Shown here piece after piece: positions 15,059 to 22,922 of a stretch of 22,922 bases of DNA. The position numbers and the translations under genes were made by a program. The stretch comes from Treponema sp. UBA4307 (lineage in GTDB: Bacteria > Spirochaetota > Spirochaetia > Treponematales > Treponemataceae), in NCBI GenBank assembly GCA_002394685.1, contig DGUP01000015.1:1-22922 (forward strand). Direction: 5' to 3'. Within the stretch, counting starts at the first letter, position 1, and each line of letters begins with the position of its first letter. The notes beneath the pieces are model-generated. The model searched no databases and had not been told where the DNA came from. It saw only the letters and a list, made by a program, of their open reading frames with translations.

Positions 15059-16942
15059 ATGAAGAAAAAAATAGCGGTTTTAACATCAGGCTGGGCACTT
15101 GATTTTGTTACTTCCATGCTGGAGGGAATGAAAGAAGCAGCGGCCGGATGTAATACCGATTTATATGTTTTTTTGGCCTACAAATTTTACGAACCTAACG
15201 GAGACCCAAATACCACAGGATTTGCAGTTTACGATTTAATCAACTATCAGGATTATGATGGTATTATCATTACTCCAAATTTTTTTAACGATGACGAAAG
15301 GGCTGAAGCAGAAAGAAAAAAAATCCTCAAGTCCGGAGTTCCCGCAGTAAGTATTAACAAACCTATGGAAGGGTTGAGTTTTATTTCTGCCATAAACCAT
15401 GACGTATACCGGGACTTAATTTCCCACTTGATTGAGAAACATAATTGTAAAAATCTTGCCTTTATTGGCGGCCCCTTTAACGAATCCGGTGCAAAATCCA
15501 ACTACGAGGCTTTTCTTCAGGCCTTGGAATCCCACAATCTTACTGCAAAAAAAGAACAGATTTTCATCCACGGAGACTGGTCTTACAACTGGGCCTATGA
15601 TGTTGCCCAAAAACTGCTGGAAGATCCGGAGAAAATTCCAGACGGAATTGTATGTATAAATGACCTTGCTGCAATGGCAGTGGAAAGAGTTGCCACAGAA
15701 AAAAATATTTCTATTCCACAGGAACTGAAAGTTATTGGATTTGATAATATTGAACTTGCATCTACAATCATTCCTTCAATTACAACAGTAACAAGCGACG
15801 GAGATAGAATGGGAGCCGAAGCAGTTAAAGTTATTCTTGAAGGAATAAAGGAGCCTGTTGTACGGACAGTTGAGGCCCGGCCTATATACAGACAAAGCTG
15901 CGGCTGTCAAAGTTCAGTTTCTGAAACTCAGGTTAAATTCAGTCAGCGTTTCCACGGAGAACTTGAAGATTCCCAACGGTTTACCAGCCACCTCCGTCAC
16001 CTGGAAGACATATTCATCCGCCACGAAACAATGTACGAACTTTGTAAGCATCTCCAGTATTATTTTGCTTACAGGCACAATTTTGAAGGTTACGATATGG
16101 CAATTCTTCTTAATGAAGATGTGGCCAGGGAGCTGGAGAAAGGAGTTGAAAGTAAGAACGCAGGACCTGTCTACGGAAAAAAAATGCGGACTCTGGTTAA
16201 TCTTGTGGATGGAAATGCCGTTCCCTGTAAAACAATCCAAACCCGGGACCTTATTCCGGAAAGCCTGAAAACTGAAGAAAATGCCCTTTATCTTTTCCTG
16301 CCTGTTTTCAATCAGAAAATTGTTCACGGATACTATGTGAGCCGAAACTATACAGGTCTTTTGAAAAATAAAAATGCTTATAACTGGACCCGTAATTTTG
16401 GAGCAATCATTGAAAAGTTCCGGCAGACTTCGGCCTACCGCAGCATGAGTCAGCAGCTGCTTTTACTTTCAACACAGGACTCTCTTTCAGGGCTTTTAAA
16501 CAGAACAGGGCTGGACATTTACGCCCAGAAACTTTTTGAAGAAAACATTTCACAGAATAAATCTACAGAAATTATTTTTGCAGATATTAACAACATGAAA
16601 CTGATTAATGACAAACACGGGCACATCTACGGAGATATAGCAGTTAAAACTGTAGCCGAAACAATCCGGGAAGTAATTCCTCCAGGCTACCTTTCAATCC
16701 GCTACGGAGGCGATGAATTTGTAATCATCGGACAAAGGAAGGGAAAAATAAACTACTCTGAAAAAATTCAGACTGACCTGGAAAAGCGCAGCAACAAAAT
16801 GGCACTGCCTTTCAAACTTACGGTCAGCCTGGGTCAAAAGATTTTTAAAGCCGGCAAAGAAACTTCCCTTGATCAGGCAATCAGGGAAGTTGATCAGATT
16901 ATGTACCAGCAGAAAATTCTTTTTCATAAAAGCAAAAAGTGA
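15059..16942 (+). CDS. LacI-type sugar-binding domain fused to a GGDEF diguanylate cyclase
   Basis: A predicted cytoplasmic sensor that makes cyclic di-GMP in response to a small ligand. Residues 1-275 form a periplasmic-binding-protein fold of the LacI/PurR effector type (KIAVLTSGWALDFVTSMLEG, YDGIIITP, IGGPFNESG, PDGIVCINDLAAMAVER, LKVIGFDNIELASTI, SITTVTSD), without the HTH DNA-binding domain and without a signal peptide. A middle region of about 190 residues holds a coiled-coil-like start, then a possible GAF-like fold. The C-terminal cyclase domain has DINNMKLINDKHGHIYGD (from D509) and an intact YGGDEFVII (GGDEF at 550-554). The RxxD inhibitory site usually five residues before GGDEF is absent (PPGY instead), so product inhibition may be weak. 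No EAL domain is present. The start lacks an RBS. The stop codon is one base from that of the convergent efflux operon. Confidence 0.9.
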   Translation: MKKKIAVLTSGWALDFVTSMLEGMKEAAAGCNTDLYVFLAYKFYEPNGDPNTTGFAVYDLINYQDYDGIIITPNFFNDDERAEAERKKILKSGVPAVSINKPMEGLSFISAINHDVYRDLISHLIEKHNCKNLAFIGGPFNESGAKSNYEAFLQALESHNLTAKKEQIFIHGDWSYNWAYDVAQKLLEDPEKIPDGIVCINDLAAMAVERVATEKNISIPQELKVIGFDNIELASTIIPSITTVTSDGDRMGAEAVKVILEGIKEPVVRTVEARPIYRQSCGCQSSVSETQVKFSQRFHGELEDSQRFTSHLRHLEDIFIRHETMYELCKHLQYYFAYRHNFEGYDMAILLNEDVARELEKGVESKNAGPVYGKKMRTLVNLVDGNAVPCKTIQTRDLIPESLKTEENALYLFLPVFNQKIVHGYYVSRNYTGLLKNKNAYNWTRNFGAIIEKFRQTSAYRSMSQQLLLLSTQDSLSGLLNRTGLDIYAQKLFEENISQNKSTEIIFADINNMKLINDKHGHIYGDIAVKTVAETIREVIPPGYLSIRYGGDEFVIIGQRKGKINYSEKIQTDLEKRSNKMALPFKLTVSLGQKIFKAGKETSLDQAIREVDQIMYQQKILFHKSKK

Positions 16943-16943
16943 T

Positions 16944-17231
16944 TTACAGTTCTTCCGCTTTAAGGACAAACATCTTTATTCCTTCACTGCTAAACTTTTC
17001 TTTAACTGCTTTTATAACTTTTTTTACAGTATCCAGATCCTTATCTTCAACATAGGAAATAAGGAGAAAATTTGTTTCCGGCCAGGTAGAGGTTCCCATC
17101 TTGCGGTCATCCCCTCCCCTTCCGTAAACCAGAGGAATTGTTGAGTAATAAATATCCGGAATGTAGTTTTCCAGAGCTTCTGTAATATCTTCCTCAACAG
17201 ATTTATTTGAAAATATTTCTACACGATACAT
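16944..17231 (-). CDS. Small PII-like protein of the RND transporter-associated type (PG0541-like)
   Basis: A 95-residue soluble protein. It starts MYRVEIFSNKSVEEDI, has an internal loop VYGRGGDDRKMGTSTWPETN (about 35-54) and a second half FLLISYVEDKDLDTVKKVIK with a helix and a final strand. This ferredoxin-like two-repeat layout resembles PII-like proteins, and I recall a family annotated as PG0541 transporter-associated proteins encoded next to RND pumps. The mid-chain loop is in the position of the PII T-loop and might bind a nucleotide or touch the pump; that is inference. AAGGTGG precedes the ATG. It starts 11 bp after the RND pump gene and is clearly the last cistron of the efflux operon. 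No terminator is visible after it. Confidence 0.75.
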   Translation of the reverse strand: MYRVEIFSNKSVEEDITEALENYIPDIYYSTIPLVYGRGGDDRKMGTSTWPETNFLLISYVEDKDLDTVKKVIKAVKEKFSSEGIKMFVLKAEEL

Positions 17232-17242
17232 TTTTTACCACC

Positions 17243-20200
17243 TTACTCTTTGCCAGCAGGAGTTTTTTCAAAATCAGGATTTGCCCTGGCTTCAACCATT
17301 CCAGTTTCACCATCAATCTGGATAACTTTATTTTTTCTCCGCTTTGAATACGGCTTCATTATGAGAGAATAAAATACCGGAATGAAGAAAAGGGTTATAA
17401 ACGTAGAAGAAGTTAATCCTCCGACTACAGCAAGTCCAATCGGCTGAACCAATCCTGCAGAACCACTGTTTGCAAAGCACATTGGCAGCATGCCCAGAAT
17501 AGTTGTGAGGGTTGTCATCAATACAGGACGAAGTCTGCTGCTTCCGGCTTCCAGACAGGCCTTTCTTAAAGTAACACCTCTGTCCACAAGAAGGTTTGTA
17601 TAATCCACAAGAATAATACCATTATTTACAACAATACCTACCAGCATTATAAGACCGATTGCAGAAAGAAGAGAGAATGGCTGATTGATAATTTTGTAAA
17701 TTCCAATTACACCAATTGAAAGGAAAGGAATTGTGGTTATGTTGATTAACGGAGCCTTGAAACTTTCATAGGTTGCGGCCATTACACCAAAGACAAGAAG
17801 AATTGCAAGAAGAATCATCTTTATGTAAAGAAAACGCTGTGTCTTCATTTCTTTAGCGGAACCTTCATAACTAATGCTTATTCCGTCTGGTATGATGAAA
17901 CTTTCAGCTATTCCCTTCTGGATTTCTCTTTCGATTTCAGAAGTATTTCTTTCTTCATTAAGATTTGTTGCAACAACATGAACTATTCTGGATCTGTTTT
18001 CATGATTGATGGAAACAGGACCAAAGCCTTTCTTTACGGAAGCAAAGCTGGAAACAGGTACAAGACCTGCAGATCCGGCTACATAAATATTTTCAAGATT
18101 TACGGTGCTGCTCCTGTCAGAAGGCTGAAGCATTACATATACAGAATATTCTTCACCATCTTTTCTGAAAGTAGTTGCGGCTGTACCCTGAATGCTGGCT
18201 GAAATTTCATTTGCAACAGTGTAAACATTTACGCCCATATTGTAAGCCCGGGCACGGTCAATTTCAATTTCAATCTGAGGAAGGCCTTCATTTGTATCAA
18301 TTGCAGGTTCACCAATATCCGGAATTTTTTCCATTACTTCTTTTACCTGGCGGGCAACTGCCATGGCAGAATCAAGACTTGCACTTCGGATTACAACATC
18401 AAAATCATCACCTGTCATCTGCCCCCTCATGCCCCGTCCAAAAGTGAATGTGACATTTGGAAAATCGTTAAAGTGAGCACGCAATTTATTTTGAATGGCA
18501 ATTATTTCAGCAGTTTTCGTATCGCTGTCAGGCAATGTGATTTGAATTGAACCTGAATAAGATGAGCCGCTTCTACCACCAGAGCCGATACTTGTAATTA
18601 GATACTTGTATCCGGAAACTTCTTCTTCAACAATTTTCTGGAAATCCATTACAAGCTGACTTGTTTCTTCTATATTTGTACCGATTGGCAGCGTCATTGA
18701 AACTGTAACGCTGTCTGCAGAACCGTAAGGCATCATTATCATTGTCATTGTAGGAATCATTGCAAGACTGATTAAAAGAATGCTTACACAAATTATAATT
18801 GTAACCAACCTGTAGCGGAGAGCTTTTTTAAGAAGAAATCTATACCCCTGTCTGATTTTATCCTGCACAAAATTAAATCCGCCGTAAAGAGTTTTAAAGA
18901 CTACTGAGCGGACAGGCTTTTCGTTTCTGTTTGTAAGAGGAAGAACAAATCCTGCAAGAACAGGAACAAGGAAAACTGCAACCAGCAGGGAACTTGCCAG
19001 AGAAATGATTATTGTAAAAATAATATCCTTAAACATCTGCCCCATAAATCCCAGATCCTTCATAAAAAGCAGGAATGGAATAAATACACAGATTGTAGTT
19101 AAGTTACCGGAGAATACAGACATAAGCATTTCCTGGCTTCCCAGAATTGCGGCAACTTTAGGTTTAGTTCCCCTGGACCGGTAAGCGTAAATATTATCAA
19201 TCATAACAATTGACGCATCTACAATCATACCAATGCCAAGAATAAGTCCTGTAAGAGTCATCATGTTAAGGGTGATACCTGCAAAACTCATACAGAGCAG
19301 AGTGATTACAATTGAAAGAGGAATAGAAATTCCAATGATGATTGTTGATTTAAATGAGCAGAGGAATATCCATAGAATTATAATCGCAAGTATTAATCCT
19401 TCAATTCCGGATTTTACCAGAGTGGAAATTGTATCACGAATGCTGACTGTTTCGTCCTGAATGATTTCCAGATAAACGTCACTTGGCAGCAGAGTTTTTA
19501 CCTGCTCAATTTTTTCGTAAACTCCATCTGCAACTGCAACAGAGTTTTCTCCTGACTGCTTGGAAATACTCATATAAACACCAGGCACACCGTTAATGTA
19601 AACCAGGCTGGTTGTATCAGAATATCCCATATAGGCCCGTCCGATATCTGAAATCTTAACATCATAACCGTTACGGGTTGTAACAACAGTATCATTTATT
19701 TCCTGAACTGACTGGTATTCCCCCACAGTTCGAATGGAATAATCAGTTTTATTTTCTGTAATTGAACCGCCGCCTAATTCAAGATTCTGTCTTGAAAGAA
19801 CAGAGGAAACTCCTGTAAGAGTGAGACCGTATGCCTGAAGACGATTTTGATCAAGTTCAACACGAACCATGGCAGTTCTACCACCCATTACGCCAGCTTC
19901 AGCCACACCATCTGCCTGTTCAAGAACATCTGCAACTGTGTTTTCTGCAATTGCTTTCAGTTCATCTGCAGAACGGTTGCCTCTTATGGCAATACGCATA
20001 ATCGGTCTGGCATTGGAATCCATCTTGAAAATAGAAGTAGAAGCTTTGTCAGGAAGCCTGCCCCTTACCCGATCCAGTTTATCACGCACATCATTTGCGG
20101 CAATATCAAGATTTGTTCCAAAATTGAATTCCAGGGAAACACGACAACCTCCTTCATAAGAGGTTGAATTGATTGATTTAAGATTGTTTAAGGAAACAAG

Positions 20201-20407
20201 GGAATCTTCAAGTACGGAAGTAACAGACTTTTCAACTGATTCAGGACCTGCATTTGGATAAGAAGCAGAAACTGTCAGGTAAGGCATATCCGTATCCGGC
20301 ATAAGACTGACAGATACGTTGGAAACAGTAAAAAGCCCCATAAGGAAAAGTAAAGAAAAGACTATCAGACAAAGAATTGGATGTTGTAAAGTTTTTTCAC
20401 TGAGCAT
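17243..20407 (-). CDS. RND-family efflux pump inner-membrane transporter (HAE1-like)
   Basis: Proton-driven inner-membrane pump of a tripartite efflux system. The 1054-residue length matches AcrB-type proteins. TM1 is near the N-terminus (ILCLIVFSLLFLMGLFTV), followed by the first large periplasmic porter loop (MPDTDMPYLTVSASYPNAGP, DVRDKLDRVRGRLP). The TM2-6 block includes GLILGIGMIVDASIVMIDN. A second porter loop and TM8-12 follow, ending in the cytoplasmic tail SKRRKNKVIQ. In TM4 the proton-relay pair of AcrB (two Asp) is Asp-Ala here; one acidic residue is kept, as in several other RND pumps. TM10 has IGLIMLVGIVVNNGIILVDY. AAGGAGAG precedes the ATG and overlaps the end of the membrane fusion gene (10-bp gap). 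Substrates are unknown; drugs, bile salts or lipophilic compounds are usual. Confidence 0.94.
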   Translation of the reverse strand: MLSEKTLQHPILCLIVFSLLFLMGLFTVSNVSVSLMPDTDMPYLTVSASYPNAGPESVEKSVTSVLEDSLVSLNNLKSINSTSYEGGCRVSLEFNFGTNLDIAANDVRDKLDRVRGRLPDKASTSIFKMDSNARPIMRIAIRGNRSADELKAIAENTVADVLEQADGVAEAGVMGGRTAMVRVELDQNRLQAYGLTLTGVSSVLSRQNLELGGGSITENKTDYSIRTVGEYQSVQEINDTVVTTRNGYDVKISDIGRAYMGYSDTTSLVYINGVPGVYMSISKQSGENSVAVADGVYEKIEQVKTLLPSDVYLEIIQDETVSIRDTISTLVKSGIEGLILAIIILWIFLCSFKSTIIIGISIPLSIVITLLCMSFAGITLNMMTLTGLILGIGMIVDASIVMIDNIYAYRSRGTKPKVAAILGSQEMLMSVFSGNLTTICVFIPFLLFMKDLGFMGQMFKDIIFTIIISLASSLLVAVFLVPVLAGFVLPLTNRNEKPVRSVVFKTLYGGFNFVQDKIRQGYRFLLKKALRYRLVTIIICVSILLISLAMIPTMTMIMMPYGSADSVTVSMTLPIGTNIEETSQLVMDFQKIVEEEVSGYKYLITSIGSGGRSGSSYSGSIQITLPDSDTKTAEIIAIQNKLRAHFNDFPNVTFTFGRGMRGQMTGDDFDVVIRSASLDSAMAVARQVKEVMEKIPDIGEPAIDTNEGLPQIEIEIDRARAYNMGVNVYTVANEISASIQGTAATTFRKDGEEYSVYVMLQPSDRSSTVNLENIYVAGSAGLVPVSSFASVKKGFGPVSINHENRSRIVHVVATNLNEERNTSEIEREIQKGIAESFIIPDGISISYEGSAKEMKTQRFLYIKMILLAILLVFGVMAATYESFKAPLINITTIPFLSIGVIGIYKIINQPFSLLSAIGLIMLVGIVVNNGIILVDYTNLLVDRGVTLRKACLEAGSSRLRPVLMTTLTTILGMLPMCFANSGSAGLVQPIGLAVVGGLTSSTFITLFFIPVFYSLIMKPYSKRRKNKVIQIDGETGMVEARANPDFEKTPAGKE

Positions 20408-20417
20408 AAATCTCTCC

Positions 20418-21413
20418 TTATTCCTGGCGGCTCTTTGCTACATCAATGATTCTTGCACCTTCACTCAAATTCCTCATACCTTCAATTACAATTTTTTCGC
20501 CTTCTTCAACTCCAGTTAAAAGCTGAATCATATTATCAACAGAATGTCCGGTAGTTACAGGTCTGAGTGTTACAAGTTCTTTTTCTTCATTAATAACCCA
20601 TACATTTTCTACATTATTTTTTTCTACAATTGCATCCACTGGAACTGTTATAGCTCCGGAATAGTCGTAAGTATAAAGCTTGATTCTTGCAAACATACCG
20701 GCGTTAATTCTTTCATCTTTTTCATCAAATCGAAGAATTATCTGCTTTGTTCTGCTCACTGAATCCAGGACCGGACTGACATGAGCTACAGTTGCAGTAA
20801 AAATTTCATCTCCGTAGGCTTCCAGTTTTACTTCAGCTTTAAGTCCGGGAGCAAGGGCTGCAACATAGCGTTCAGAAATATTTGCACTTATCTGTAAAGT
20901 TGATGTGTCTCCAATCACAGTAATTACTGAGGATTGATTTACTTTTGTTCCCGCAGCAACAGGAGTCTGAGTTACTGTACCAGTAATTGGAGCATAAACA
21001 GGAGAGTTTGCGTACTGACTTCCAGGGGTTGAAGGATCAACATATGCAATAAGCTGTCCCCTGCTGACCTTATCCCCCAGATTAACTCTTACGGAAACCA
21101 GACGACCTGCCATATCCGGCAAAACATTTACGGAAGAAAGTGCAGAGATTTCTCCATTTGTAATTACATAATCATTTAAGGTTTCAATTTTACCGGTTTG
21201 AGATTTTACAGAGACAGGCATACTTCCATCGTCCCAGGGACCGCCCCACTTTCCCTTTTCTTTTTTTCCTAACAAAAAGGATAATAAAACTCCTACAATT
21301 GTACCAATAACAAGAAGAACACAGATTACAATAATTAATGCAGCAAGTCCCACCCGCCTTTTCTTTGTAAAATCCTCTTCTTTTACATCGTCTTTAATAA
21401 TTTCGTTTGCCAT
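20418..21413 (-). CDS. Membrane fusion protein of the RND efflux system
   Basis: Periplasmic adaptor linking the RND pump to the outer-membrane channel. The 331-residue protein begins with a charged cytoplasmic tail, then a single membrane anchor (about residues 21-50, VGLAALIIVICVLLVIG...) instead of a lipobox. The biotinyl-lipoyl-like hairpin region follows (VLPDMAGRLVSVRVNLGDKVSRGQLIAYVDP and SPVYAPITGTVTQTPVAAGTKV), then the beta-barrel (ISANISERYVAALAPGLKAEV) and the membrane-proximal domain (ITVPVDAIVEKNNVENVWVI, GVEEGEKIVIEGMRNLSEGARI). The alpha-helical hairpin between the lipoyl halves is very short, with only about ten residues (STPGSQYANS). Such adaptors usually contact the TolC partner through this hairpin, so docking may differ. 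GAGGATT precedes the ATG. Confidence 0.92.
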   Translation of the reverse strand: MANEIIKDDVKEEDFTKKRRVGLAALIIVICVLLVIGTIVGVLLSFLLGKKEKGKWGGPWDDGSMPVSVKSQTGKIETLNDYVITNGEISALSSVNVLPDMAGRLVSVRVNLGDKVSRGQLIAYVDPSTPGSQYANSPVYAPITGTVTQTPVAAGTKVNQSSVITVIGDTSTLQISANISERYVAALAPGLKAEVKLEAYGDEIFTATVAHVSPVLDSVSRTKQIILRFDEKDERINAGMFARIKLYTYDYSGAITVPVDAIVEKNNVENVWVINEEKELVTLRPVTTGHSVDNMIQLLTGVEEGEKIVIEGMRNLSEGARIIDVAKSRQE

Positions 21414-21475
21414 TTTTCACAATCCTCAGTTTTGTTTTTCTTGATTATTTATTTACAGTTTTTAAATTTTCAAAG

Positions 21476-22783
21476 TTACTTTCCAAAAGTTCCATAAGGA
21501 AGTCCCAGTGCATCTTCCAGATTTAATACAACTACTGCCATATTGTAGGCTTCAAGCTGCAGATTAACTCTGGCAGAAAGAAGGGAATTCTGTGCAGACT
21601 GAAGGGACAGAATATCCTTTGTTCCCTGATTGTAAGCATCCTGGGTAAGCTTATAAGTCTGACTCGCAATCGTAATTGACTGCTGCCTTAATGCAATGTT
21701 GCTTCTTTCCAGTTCAATCTGATTTAAATAGGACTGAATGTTCATCAGCTGATTTTGTTTTGCATTTTCCAGCTGAAAGTTAAGGTTTTCAATTTTCTCT
21801 TTTTGATTTGCAATTGACTGGGCACCGCTTGACCAGGGCAAAAATCCGTCTAAAGGAATAGAAGCTGACACGCTTAAGTTTGGTCCGTTATCACCCCAAA
21901 CAAATTCTCCTTCATTCATATCCTTACCTGCATATGTATAGGAAATGCCAGCAGAAAGACTTGGACCGTATGCAGAAAAGCGGGTTGCAAGCAGGGACAT
22001 TTCTGCCATTTCAAGCTGCTTTTCAAGACCAGCCACTGTATTTGACTTCACTTCAATTTCTTCAAGGGAAACTGGTCCCAGATTAAGAAAAGAATCCAGG
22101 CTGCCTTCCAGAGTTATTTCTGCATCAACCGGCAGACCCAGAATCTGCTTAAAGGAATTAAGGGCATTTGCATAGGCGTTCTGCTGGGTGGCAAGATTTG
22201 TCTGTGCATTCTGATAAGCATACTGAGCACTTAAAAGATCCAGCCGGGCCAGTGCTCCCGCATTGTATTTTCTCTGATTTGTATTGTATTGATTTCTTGA
22301 AGAAGTAACTTCACTTTCCAGAAGAGAAATATAGGACTTCTGGTACAGGAGGGAATAATAAGCTTTCCTTACGCTCATTTCAACAGAACGTTTTGCTGAA
22401 TCAAAAGTGATTTCCTGCTGCTGATAACTTAAAACCGCATTTTGAATAGTTGTATAAATTGACGGAGTAAGTGCGAAACTTGCCTGCAGCCCAAGAGATA
22501 TGCTCTGACTTCCGGCAGCAGTACTTGATAAATCATTATTATAAGAAGCAGAACCCCTGATTGAAGGAACAAGGGAATTCCAGGAATAATCCCGGGACCT
22601 TTTTGCCTGATCCAGGGCAAGCTGACTTTGCTTCAGACTAAGATTTCCCTGAATGGCAAGATCCACAGCCTGATCAACTGTCAGCTGATATTTTTTTAAT
22701 TCGCCTTCCTTTATCTGGCCAAAGGCAAAACCATGAAGAAGCAGCACAATTCCTAACAGCGCCAATTTTTTTGCGAAAGACAT
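21476..22783 (-). CDS. TolC-family outer-membrane efflux protein
   Basis: Outer-membrane channel of the tripartite pump. The ATG at 22783 has GGAGG five bases upstream; the in-frame start at 22843 has none. The 435-residue product begins with a signal peptide (about 1-23, LALLGIVLLLHGFAFGQ). It has the duplicated OEP repeat: LTVDQAVDLAIQGNLSLKQSQLALDQAK with SWNSLVPSIRGSASY, a long helix pair, then SLEEIEVKSNTVAGLEKQLEMAEMSLL with YGPSLSAGISYTYAG and a second helix pair ending LEAYNMAVVVLNLEDALGLPYG. Each repeat has beta strands flanked by long Gln/Asn/Ala-rich helices, the TolC pattern. It is the first gene of the minus-strand operon. The 139 bp upstream to the window edge is AT-rich; I see no well-spaced promoter there. 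Confidence 0.92.
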   Translation of the reverse strand: MSFAKKLALLGIVLLLHGFAFGQIKEGELKKYQLTVDQAVDLAIQGNLSLKQSQLALDQAKRSRDYSWNSLVPSIRGSASYNNDLSSTAAGSQSISLGLQASFALTPSIYTTIQNAVLSYQQQEITFDSAKRSVEMSVRKAYYSLLYQKSYISLLESEVTSSRNQYNTNQRKYNAGALARLDLLSAQYAYQNAQTNLATQQNAYANALNSFKQILGLPVDAEITLEGSLDSFLNLGPVSLEEIEVKSNTVAGLEKQLEMAEMSLLATRFSAYGPSLSAGISYTYAGKDMNEGEFVWGDNGPNLSVSASIPLDGFLPWSSGAQSIANQKEKIENLNFQLENAKQNQLMNIQSYLNQIELERSNIALRQQSITIASQTYKLTQDAYNQGTKDILSLQSAQNSLLSARVNLQLEAYNMAVVVLNLEDALGLPYGTFGK

Positions 22784-22922
22784 AAATCCTCCAAGTATCT
22801 TTCTTATAAGTATAAAAAGATTTTTAAATACATATAGTTTCAAAAGATAGCAGCAGTTAAATATAATTTTTTGTTAGAAGAAGAACCTTTTCTTTAAAAG
22901 CCCGAATGTCGAGTTTTGAAAA

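Noticed and set aside
15914..16327. 137-codon ORF antisense to the sensor-cyclase gene
   Set aside because: Opposite strand of a well-supported gene; composition is not protein-like and no start signals are present.

Overview
The window looks like chromosomal DNA of a free-living or gut/rumen saccharolytic spirochete, most likely a Treponema. This is an inference from the gene set, not a database match. Supporting signs are an AT-rich genome with near-consensus sigma70-type promoters, two exported beta-barrel proteins ending in phenylalanine, an endoglucanase lipoprotein, a pyruvate formate-lyase fermentation module, an enlarged PRPP synthetase and a sugar-binding-type diguanylate cyclase. 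No tRNA, rRNA, IS element, prophage or CRISPR array was found.

Layout. 1-945: a perfect 11-bp inverted repeat, then a decayed minus-strand chimera of a flavodoxin-like protein and an alpha/beta hydrolase. 1000-5597 (plus): a conserved-looking protein of unknown function, PRPP synthetase, an FGGY sugar kinase and a HAD phosphatase. 5709-10445: the pyruvate formate-lyase gene pflB and its activase gene pflA, split by an inward-facing GH5 cellulase lipoprotein gene. pflB and the cellulase gene share a bidirectional terminator. 10446-13170: two single-gene units for outer-membrane beta-barrels, each with its own promoter and terminator; the first has a structured 5' leader. 13192-14497: a DUF3793-type protein and a flavodoxin behind a promoter overlapped by TTAG/GTTA repeats that resemble a DtxR-family box. 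A terminator-like hairpin in the leader adds a second possible control point. 14573-16942: RNase HI, then a cytoplasmic LacI-type sugar-binding domain joined to a GGDEF diguanylate cyclase. 16944-22783 (minus): a four-gene RND efflux operon (TolC-like protein, membrane fusion protein, RND pump, small PII-like protein).

How the parts fit. The cellulase, sugar kinase and PFL system suit carbohydrate fermentation to formate and acetyl-CoA. The porin-like barrels would admit solutes, and the sugar-binding cyclase could link sugar status to c-di-GMP. The DUF3793-flavodoxin unit looks like an iron- or redox-responsive module that replaces ferredoxin with flavodoxin. The strongest leads for something undescribed are that unit's layered control region (13192-13334), the LacI-like/GGDEF fusion, the PII-like protein encoded with the RND pump, and the structured porin leader.
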